Part shown: one piece after another, positions 22,501 through 27,018 of the stretch
Numbering within the stretch: position 1 is the first letter of the stretch
Layout: every line of letters begins with the position of its first letter
IMG/VR virus record: IMGVR_UViG_3300025070_000183
Location: 1-27,018 of that record
Source: a virus
DNA: 27,018 nucleotides
Reading direction: 5' to 3' (one strand)
Translations under genes and position numbers: made by a program
The notes under the pieces: generated by a model
Seen by the model: only the letters and a program-made list of their open reading frames with translations
Databases searched by the model: none
Told to the model about the DNA's origin: nothing

Positions 22501-22716
22501 TTAGCTCATATGTGGGTTTTGATTTGTTTTAACCATAACACAACCGCCTTGGGCAAAGCCAACTTTACCACCGCGCATCATGCCTTTGACCTTACCGCCA
22601 CGCATCATCTTAACAGGGCCACCGCGCATCATACCTTTGACACCGCGACCTTTCAAAACGTCTGCTTGTGTGACTTTTCCGTCTCCAGTCAAATCTGGGA
22701 ATTTTTTACCTGGCAT
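22501..22716 (-). CDS. Tiny basic protein with KGMMRGG repeats and a Ca-loop-like segment
   Basis: A 71-residue protein. ATG 22716 is chosen because AAGGAG sits 8 nt before it; a GTG three codons earlier lacks a site. The N-terminus MPGKKFPDLTGDGKVTQADVL contains D-x-x-G-D-G-x-V, a dockerin or EF-hand-like loop. It is followed by a repetitive basic Gly/Met segment (KGMMRGG, VKMMRGG, VKGMMRGG, VGFAQGG). The same N-terminal wording is common in marine phage genomes. It could be a DNA- or membrane-binding virion peptide. No function is known. Confidence 0.75.
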   Translation of the reverse strand: MPGKKFPDLTGDGKVTQADVLKGRGVKGMMRGGPVKMMRGGKVKGMMRGGKVGFAQGGCVMVKTNQNPHMS

Positions 22717-22717
22717 C

Positions 22718-23158
22718 TTAAACACTCCTTTGTCTACGCATCAGTATATGCCGTTTATAGTCATCAGGCTCATAGTTTTTATAATAGCCTAGTTTCTCTA
22801 GTTTTGCAGCAGCATTCTCTAACTCACTCCAACGCTGTACAAACACCACAACTTCTTCACCCATATATGACAGCAACCAAAGATCGATGCCAGCGGATGC
22901 GAAGAAACTATTTAAAGACATGCACTGCTCTTCAAGATCCGCATACTCTCCTTCGTACTCGTAATTGAAAAGCATAGCCACCTTATGTTTTGTCGAAGCA
23001 AACTTGGCGCACTCTTCTAGTACCTCGGTCCACAGATCCGCAGTAATAACTGTCTTGACTTCCCCTGCCAGAACAGCAGGCAACGCAAACGGGCAGGCAG
23101 CAACCCCGTTATTGTGTTCTGTTGGCTTTGCCAATTCTTCTGCCCAGTCGCGTATCAA
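22718..23158 (-). CDS. Conserved hypothetical phage protein, TTG start
   Basis: A 146-residue soluble protein: WAEELAKPTEHNNGVAACPFA, then an alternating helix/strand body with HKVAMLFNYEYEGEYADLEEQC, FFASAGIDLWLLSYMGEEVVVFVQRWSELENAAAKLEKLGYYKNY. It is known to me only as a marine phage hypothetical family. The start is a TTG at 23158 overlapping the upstream TGA (TTGA, the same geometry as ATGA); there is no ATG until well inside the conserved region. It sits in a block of small basic genes and before the gp4-like gene. It does not look structural in composition, and the Cys-Pro-Phe-Ala segment may be functionally important. Confidence 0.8.
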   Translation of the reverse strand: MIRDWAEELAKPTEHNNGVAACPFALPAVLAGEVKTVITADLWTEVLEECAKFASTKHKVAMLFNYEYEGEYADLEEQCMSLNSFFASAGIDLWLLSYMGEEVVVFVQRWSELENAAAKLEKLGYYKNYEPDDYKRHILMRRQRSV

Positions 23159-23391
23159 AAGACCCTCACTAATCCACCGTTAGCTTTTTTGTTCTTCCAG
23201 CTAATACGCTTGGAAGATTTCTTCTTCTTTGCGGCTGACGTACACTGTGCCATAGTAGGGCGACAGGCCGGATAACTCTTACGCTTCTCACCTTTCTGAC
23301 GACCACAAGGCTTGCCAGTCTTACAATCGACCCAACCCTTCCCGTCATTCTGAGAAAACCATTCGCGTAATGAGTTCTTTTTCTTTGCCAT
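23155..23391 (-). CDS. Small basic Cys protein, DUF5872-like
   Basis: A 78-residue, very Lys-rich protein: LREWFSQNDGKGWVDCKTGKPCGRQKGEKRKSYPACRPTMAQCTSAAKKKKSSKRISW. The pattern GWVDCKTGxPCGR...YPACRP...C with four Cys agrees with what I remember as DUF5872, found in marine phages and also giant viruses. The Cys residues may bind zinc or form disulfides. It is coupled to the previous gene by a TGATG overlap and to the next by a TTGA overlap. Function is unknown; nucleic-acid binding is plausible from charge. Confidence 0.78.
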   Translation of the reverse strand: MAKKKNSLREWFSQNDGKGWVDCKTGKPCGRQKGEKRKSYPACRPTMAQCTSAAKKKKSSKRISWKNKKANGGLVRVF

Positions 23392-23678
23392 CAGTACGTC
23401 CTTGTACTCTTACGTCTGCTTTCCTCAACGCAGCCACAACCAGAAGCAATTATGCCCCCGCCCTCGTAACGGTTACGAGCGGGACGCTTTGGATTGTCCA
23501 CCGCAGCAATCAAACCGCCTTCAGCCTTTTTAGTTGTCGATTTACCCCAGTTCTTTGCGCCAACCTTGCGACACTTAGAAAGTGCCCCTGAAGCGTATGC
23601 GCTGGGCCATACCTTGTAGCGGCTTTTTACCTTGTGGTAACACGCGTCTTTTTTTGTTTTTGACTTTTTTGCTGGCAT
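23391..23678 (-). CDS. Small basic Cys protein (CYHKVKSRYKVWPSAYASGAL type)
   Basis: A 95-residue basic protein whose segment DACYHKVKSRYKVWPSAYASGALSKCRKVG is a strongly conserved signature seen in marine phages and, to my recollection, in giant viruses. It continues with a Gly-rich tail (GGLIAAVDNP, YEGGGIIASGCGC). Cys are at the signature ends and in GCGC. Start ATG 23678 overlaps the upstream TAA (TAATG) and its TGA overlaps the next start. Probably a nucleic-acid-associated virion or assembly protein. The function is not known. Confidence 0.78.
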   Translation of the reverse strand: MPAKKSKTKKDACYHKVKSRYKVWPSAYASGALSKCRKVGAKNWGKSTTKKAEGGLIAAVDNPKRPARNRYEGGGIIASGCGCVEESRRKSTRTY

Positions 23679-23917
23679 TAGTTCTCTCCTGCGGAGGCTT
23701 GGATATTTGTTGGGCCATAGACGTTCGACTTATGCTCATTGTACTTCGCACTCCGCACTAAAAAATCCTGCCACATAGGCTTGATCATGTTGTAATTCTC
23801 ATCAACTTTATAGGTAATAACAGCCACGTTAGCGTTCATGCCATACAACTGGAAAGCTCCCCACCCTAAAAGCAGAACAATGATTGTGCTGAAAACATCT
23901 TGAGAATTAATTTTCAT
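23678..23917 (-). CDS. Small single-span membrane protein
   Basis: A 79-residue protein with one N-terminal transmembrane helix (about residues 9-27, VFSTIIVLLLGWGAFQLYG) after a short MKINSQD head. The soluble tail (VDENYNMIKPMWQDFLVRSAKYNEHKSN) is helical. It overlaps its neighbour by one base (TAATG). The single span and size could suit a holin-like or spanin-like role, or a membrane anchor for assembly, but there is no endolysin gene nearby to support lysis. It is a recurrent type in marine phage contigs. Confidence 0.78.
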   Translation of the reverse strand: MKINSQDVFSTIIVLLLGWGAFQLYGMNANVAVITYKVDENYNMIKPMWQDFLVRSAKYNEHKSNVYGPTNIQASAGEN

Positions 23918-23921
23918 GATC

Positions 23922-24167
23922 CTACCACATTTTGCATGACCAGTATTTGGCCTTTAGTTTATCCAATGTACCCTTGTCACAACCGTGCCGCGCACGGAAG
24001 GACTTACGACGTTCAGGGTTTGACTTCTTAATGGTCATATTGGCGTCCCCGAATCTGACGATCTTTTCTTTTCCCTTATCACATGCCTTTACAACAAACT
24101 TCTTACCGCCAGACTTCTGACGCTTGGGCTTGTTGCATTTCATCTTGGACTTGTCGATCTTAGGCAT
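23922..24167 (-). CDS. Small basic Cys protein (RRKSFRARHGC type)
   Basis: An 81-residue Lys/Arg-rich protein: FVVKACDKGKEKIVRFGDANMTIKKSNPERRKSFRARHGCDKGTLDKLKAKYWSCKMW. The signature (VVKAC...RFGD..M..K...RRKSFRARHGC...YWSC..W) is widespread in phages and, as far as I remember, in some large eukaryotic viruses. The start is ATG 24167, overlapping the upstream TGA (TGATG); a GTG one codon earlier is less likely. Conserved Cys and charge suggest zinc or nucleic-acid binding. Function is unknown. Confidence 0.78.
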   Translation of the reverse strand: MPKIDKSKMKCNKPKRQKSGGKKFVVKACDKGKEKIVRFGDANMTIKKSNPERRKSFRARHGCDKGTLDKLKAKYWSCKMW

Positions 24168-24916
24168 CACAAGCTCCCCTGTTCTTGTATCAGTATAATA
24201 TCGAACGCAGCCGTAGCACGGGAATTGTTCGTGCGAACACTTGCTCGGATGTCTATGTCAGATTTTGCAGGGATACGTTGAGGTATGGTAAATGCGTAGT
24301 GATACTCAGAAGACGCTACCTCAAACGTATGACCAATTCGGAACGCTGACTCCCCAGCATAACGAACAAACATATCTCCAGTGGCATCACCACCAGACTC
24401 AATCGTCATAACGCCTTGAGTTAAATATCCAGTATATCCAGCAGGAACAGTGTAAACCGCCATAAGAGTCTGGCCTTTGTCCGCCGTTATTCTTGCGACC
24501 GTTGTTGCTCCAACAAGAAAGTTTATGTTTCCTTTATTAACCGCCGAACCGTTATGCATATAAGCACGAAACACACGGATGAACGATTTGTCGGTAGCTG
24601 TTTCTGTCTGACTATTAACCTGCACAACCTCAGACTGCTCTTTGTAGTCTGCGTCTAGGCCAACAACCACTACAGACTTACCAACGTCCTGTGCGTCTGC
24701 AAGAGTTATACCTATCTGTTGCGCGGAAGAAAAAGCAGACCAAGGGTACAGTGTGTCATCAATGTCCCACACGGTCCCCGTTGTGTTTACAGACATCTCA
24801 GGGACCGCGCCAAACTTATGCACGGAAGAGTGACCAGGGATCTGGCCCCTAGCCACCTGTAGCTCAAATGGCTCAGATGTTCCGACCTGTGTGATGGAAC
24901 GGATATCATATGCCAT
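24167..24916 (-). CDS. Virion structural protein (FELQVARGQIPGHSSV type)
   Basis: A 249-residue beta-rich protein with the opening FELQVARGQIPGHSSVHKFGAVPEMSVNTTGTVWDIDDTLYPWSA, a signature of marine phage structural proteins. The central part alternates strands (VVVVGLDADYKEQSEVVQVN, FIRVFRAYMHNGSAVNKGNINF, MAVYTVPAGYTGYLTQGVMTI) and the end is a typical jelly-roll-like FDIILIQEQ. No enzyme motif is seen. Its position soon after the capsid gene favours a head decoration or neck role. The start has GGAGGATC upstream. Confidence 0.8.
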   Translation of the reverse strand: MAYDIRSITQVGTSEPFELQVARGQIPGHSSVHKFGAVPEMSVNTTGTVWDIDDTLYPWSAFSSAQQIGITLADAQDVGKSVVVVGLDADYKEQSEVVQVNSQTETATDKSFIRVFRAYMHNGSAVNKGNINFLVGATTVARITADKGQTLMAVYTVPAGYTGYLTQGVMTIESGGDATGDMFVRYAGESAFRIGHTFEVASSEYHYAFTIPQRIPAKSDIDIRASVRTNNSRATAAFDIILIQEQGSL

Positions 24917-24925
24917 CGGATCCTC

Positions 24926-25207
24926 CTACGAAAGGATGATCGTTAGTTCGTTACTCGCACCCGTAAACGCAGAAACAAACACTCCGTTTGAAGCAATAAT
25001 GCCATCATCTGGAATGTTCATTACGTGGTGACCTGTTGGAAACTTCTGCGTGAGGATCGTATCCCCAGAGGCACTTCCGTTTTTCAACGTAAATGCACCC
25101 GCAGCCGCTGCGTAAATCACCACTTGACGTAGACGAGAACGAGATGGACCGACAACCGCAGCCGTCGTTCCTTGAACCCAATTATATGCTGTTACTGGAC
25201 CAGCCAT
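24926..25207 (-). CDS. Small structural protein, possible head decoration
   Basis: A 93-residue protein: VVGPSRSRLRQVVIYAAAAGAFTLKNGSASGDTILTQKFPTGHHVMNIPDDGIIASNGVFVSAFTGASNELTIIL. It is a compact beta sandwich by pattern, without membrane segments. A strong AAGGAGA precedes ATG 25207 and there is an 11-nt gap upstream. The position after the capsid gene and the size suit a decoration or minor structural protein. I know no specific family. Confidence 0.75.
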   Translation of the reverse strand: MAGPVTAYNWVQGTTAAVVGPSRSRLRQVVIYAAAAGAFTLKNGSASGDTILTQKFPTGHHVMNIPDDGIIASNGVFVSAFTGASNELTIILS

Positions 25208-25218
25208 TATCTATCTCC

Positions 25219-25434
25219 TTATCCTGCGGAGACAGTCAAAACACCTGAGTTGCTGTACAGTTGTCCTGCTACAGATGGATCAGCCGTTGGTAGGTTTTTG
25301 ATAATTACAACGCTGTTTGTTCCATCATGAGAAATAGAGATGTTCTCTGTGATCGCACCAGTTGTTGCGTTCTTTGTTACGTCTTTGAATCCGTTCTCCG
25401 AGCGAACTGGACCGTTAAAAGTTGTGTTAGCCAT
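25219..25434 (-). CDS. Small structural protein (MANTTFNGPVRSENGF type)
   Basis: A 71-residue protein. ATG 25434 is chosen because AGGAG lies 6 nt upstream; a longer frame starting at 25455 is not supported. The opening MANTTFNGPVRSENGFKDV is a recurrent pattern of small proteins near the capsid genes of marine phages, with a C-terminus of strands (SVVIIKNLPTADP, LYSNSGVLTVSAG). It is the first gene after the terminator that follows the major capsid gene, so its expression must come from read-through or a promoter in the 25435-25593 gap. Confidence 0.78.
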   Translation of the reverse strand: MANTTFNGPVRSENGFKDVTKNATTGAITENISISHDGTNSVVIIKNLPTADPSVAGQLYSNSGVLTVSAG

Positions 25435-25593
25435 GTCATTCTCCTGTCTTGGCAAATGTCAGCCGCGCATGCGACTGTCAGGGATACACTAACCATACAG
25501 AAGTTTTAGGCAAAAAGAAAGGGGCTACCGAAGCAGCCCCAGTCCAACAGGGAGGTGTCCAAAACGAAAAGGACAACCTCATTGTAGCATAAA
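25435..25593 (-). other. Longest non-coding gap; terminator plus untranslated leader
   Basis: This 159-bp gap between the capsid gene and the next gene is the longest in the window. On the minus strand it holds, in order, a weak 5-bp inverted repeat around TTTTCGTTTT, the UUCG terminator, and a leader with the palindrome CGCATGCG near 25466 and a TGTCAG direct repeat. I looked for a -35/-10 pair for the downstream genes and found none that I trust. Confidence 0.6.
25511..25540 (-). terminator. Intrinsic terminator with UUCG tetraloop after the capsid gene
   Basis: On the minus strand GGGGCTGC-TTCG-GTAGCCCC (25521-25540) makes an 8-bp stem with one G-U pair, closed by a C(UUCG)G tetraloop, and is followed by TTTCTTTTT (25512-25520). 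This is a textbook rho-independent terminator 53 nt after the capsid stop codon. It would make the capsid message the most abundant of the operon, with downstream genes transcribed by partial read-through or antitermination. Confidence 0.93.
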
Positions 25594-26505
25594 TTATGCG
25601 CCAGGTGAACCGAACACACAGCGTGGGTCAGAGAACCCGAAGCTGTAACGCTCACGCGCTTTGAAGCGCATGTTACCTGTGTCGAAGTCAGCTTCCATGT
25701 TTGTTGACATCGGAGTACGCTCGAAGTGGACGAATCCACGAGGTGCGTCTGTCTTGATGAAGAACGCATCTGGGTCCGTTAGGAAGTCGTTGACGGCATA
25801 GCCTTCAGGCAACATTCCCATTGAACGGATTGCGTTTACATCGTTGTCCGCTGTGCCAACGCGCAAGTTAGAAACCATCAGACGTTCTGCAACGAATTGC
25901 AACTGACGAGGGATTACCAACTTTGTGCCACGTAGAGCGACTTTTAGACCACGCTCATCAACGAAACCTGCGATGTTGATCAAAGCATCTTCAAGAGATG
26001 TTTCGTTCAAGTCCGCTGGAGTTGATGGTTCGTTGGCAAATGTACCACCTGAAGTAAGTGGGTGGTCAGTTGCACACAATGCTTTGCCGTCACCGCCAGC
26101 AGATGCGCCAGCAGTAAATGCGTTGTTAAGGATCGCTGCCGCCTTAACTTGCTTTGTGTGTGCCATTGAACGAGCCAACGCACGAGTATAACGTGAGCCA
26201 AGACGATCATAAAGGTTATCTTCGATAGCCTCTTCTGTGATCGAGAATGCCAACGCAATGGTCTCGTGGTTGTAACGAGCAGTGTATGCTTCGTTAGCGT
26301 CGTCGAAGTTAATTGAGGAACCTTCCGATTTGGTCGGTGCCGCGCCGAAACCGCTCAACATAACCTCTTCTTCGAATGCACGATCAGAAGATTCTGTTGT
26401 AAAGATCTCCGCATGTTGGTTTTCGTACCGTGAGTACTCCATACCAAACAAGGCGTTAAGACCTGGTTCCAACTCTTTCGCTAGTTGTGCGCGAGAGATA
26501 GCCAT
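25594..26505 (-). CDS. Major capsid protein, Mu gpT-like (HK97-fold) family
   Basis: A 303-residue protein. MAISRAQLAKELEPGLNALFGMEYSRYENQHAEIFTTESSDRAFEEEVMLSGFGAAP is a clear match, by memory, to phage proteins annotated as Mu-like gpT or major capsid. Further landmarks are ARYNHETIALAFSITEEAIEDNLYDRLGSRYTRALARSMAHTKQVKAAAILNNAF, then LCATDHPLTSGGT, LVIPRQLQFVAERL and a C-terminal DFDTGNMRFKARERYSFGFSDPR. This layout (N-arm, E-loop region, spine helix, A-domain) suits an HK97-type shell protein. The start has AAGGAG overlapping the end of the preceding gene (12-nt gap), implying strong translation. A strong terminator follows. This is the most secure structural assignment of the window. Confidence 0.9.
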   Translation of the reverse strand: MAISRAQLAKELEPGLNALFGMEYSRYENQHAEIFTTESSDRAFEEEVMLSGFGAAPTKSEGSSINFDDANEAYTARYNHETIALAFSITEEAIEDNLYDRLGSRYTRALARSMAHTKQVKAAAILNNAFTAGASAGGDGKALCATDHPLTSGGTFANEPSTPADLNETSLEDALINIAGFVDERGLKVALRGTKLVIPRQLQFVAERLMVSNLRVGTADNDVNAIRSMGMLPEGYAVNDFLTDPDAFFIKTDAPRGFVHFERTPMSTNMEADFDTGNMRFKARERYSFGFSDPRCVFGSPGA

Positions 26506-26517
26506 AAGTTAGTCTCC

Positions 26518-27018
26518 TTATACGCCAGTGTTTGCAACAGTACCTGCAACAATAGCACCGTTAGGCGCACCGAAGCAGTTGTTCAAACGTACGATTAATG
26601 GAACACCAGCCGCAGTATAGTCTTGGTTCTCAGGATCGTCTTGGATCCCGATGATACGCAAGTGCAATGCCGCAGTGGTAGCGATTGTGCTAACGCCCAA
26701 TGTCGCAGATGAAATACCTGTGGTCGTTGAACCAGAAGTACCCGTTGCGAAGTTTGCGTTTGCGAATACGTGACCACGAGCAGTTGCTTCGCTTGTTAGT
26801 GAAGCACTTGAAGTGATGACGTATGTTTGGCTTGGGTTGTCGTAGACGAAGGCTTTAACCGGATGGTTAGAGTCCGCGCCTGAACCAGGCCAGTAGTTTG
26901 AGAAAACTTTTTCACCAGTAGTAGACGAAACGTATTCACAACCCCAGAAAACACCAAGTAGACCTACTGTACCACCTGCTGCCGCGCCAACGATGTCAAT
27001 GAAACCAGTTGACAGCGG
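26518..27018 (-). CDS. Capsid-associated structural protein, 5' end cut by window edge
   Basis: At least 166 residues are open to the right edge, so the start lies outside. Reading from the edge: IDIVGAAAGGTVGLLGVFWGCEYV, then TTGEKVFSNYWPGSGADSNHPVKAFVYDNPSQTY, FANANFATGTSGSTTTG, LHLRIIGIQDDPENQDYTAAGVPLIVRLNNCF. An internal GTG at 26700 gives only the last 60 residues and is not the real start. The FWGCEYVSSTTGEKVFSNYWPG block is common just upstream of major capsid genes in marine phages. It may be a minor capsid or decoration protein. Function is not known with certainty. Confidence 0.82.
   Translation of the reverse strand, partial: PLSTGFIDIVGAAAGGTVGLLGVFWGCEYVSSTTGEKVFSNYWPGSGADSNHPVKAFVYDNPSQTYVITSSASLTSEATARGHVFANANFATGTSGSTTTGISSATLGVSTIATTAALHLRIIGIQDDPENQDYTAAGVPLIVRLNNCFGAPNGAIVAGTVANTGV

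Noticed and set aside
23678-23917. Holin call for the single-span membrane protein
   Set aside because: One transmembrane helix alone is not enough and no endolysin or spanin genes are nearby, so only a membrane protein is reported.
25435-25510. Sigma-70 promoter after the terminator
   Set aside because: No -35 box with an acceptable -10 at 16-18 bp was found; TATGGT and TATCCC stretches lack a partner.
1-27018. tRNA genes, insertion sequences, integrase, terminase, portal
   Set aside because: None was recognised by eye in either strand; packaging genes may lie beyond the right edge.

Overview
The window is a piece of a marine-type tailed bacteriophage genome, most likely with a short, P22-like (podovirus) tail. 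It contains no ribosomal RNA, tRNA or host metabolic genes. Genes are packed almost without gaps, most junctions are 1-17 nt overlaps (ATGA, TGATG, TAATG), and coding strand switches only once. The protein set (AEP-type primase, UvrD-like helicase, DUF6378, family-A DNA polymerase, gpT-like capsid protein, gp4- and gp10-like connectors, several small basic Cys-containing proteins) is what I associate with uncultured marine phage contigs. That assignment comes from recalled family resemblance, not from a search. The host cannot be read from the sequence; an alphaproteobacterium would fit but is a guess.

Replication arm, + strand, about 1-5549: an AEP primase cut by the left edge, a small AlpA/MerR-type HTH protein, a compact SF1 helicase, a DUF6378 protein, a family-A DNA polymerase with 3'-5' exonuclease, and an 80-residue unknown. 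All five junctions overlap, so this looks like one polycistronic, translationally coupled unit. The polymerase carries Leu at the position equivalent to E. coli Pol I Phe762, a known marker position in marine virus ecology.

Virion arm, - strand, 27018 down to 5518, transcribed right to left. First come a capsid-associated protein (cut by the right edge) and the major capsid protein, followed by a strong intrinsic terminator with a UUCG tetraloop. Then small structural proteins, a block of short basic or membrane proteins (22501-24167), two connector/adaptor proteins, a 12 x 22-residue repeat protein, a self-processing S74 tail fibre, two families of duplicated small tail proteins, a gp10-like tail hub, a zinc-ribbon protein, and finally three or four large proteins that look like internal or ejection proteins, ending in a 1364-residue one. 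The two arms converge and their last genes overlap tail-to-tail by 32 bp.

Terminase, portal and lysis genes are not recognised here and probably lie to the right. There is no stretch over 300 bases without a gene; the longest gap is 25435-25593. The most interesting features are the three-member MAIKV...TTVIDDSR tail family with a recent tandem duplication, the repeat protein whose repeat motif reappears at the C-termini of two other virion proteins, the NPF(L/M) motifs at both ends of the 1364-residue protein, and the cluster of tiny basic Cys proteins.
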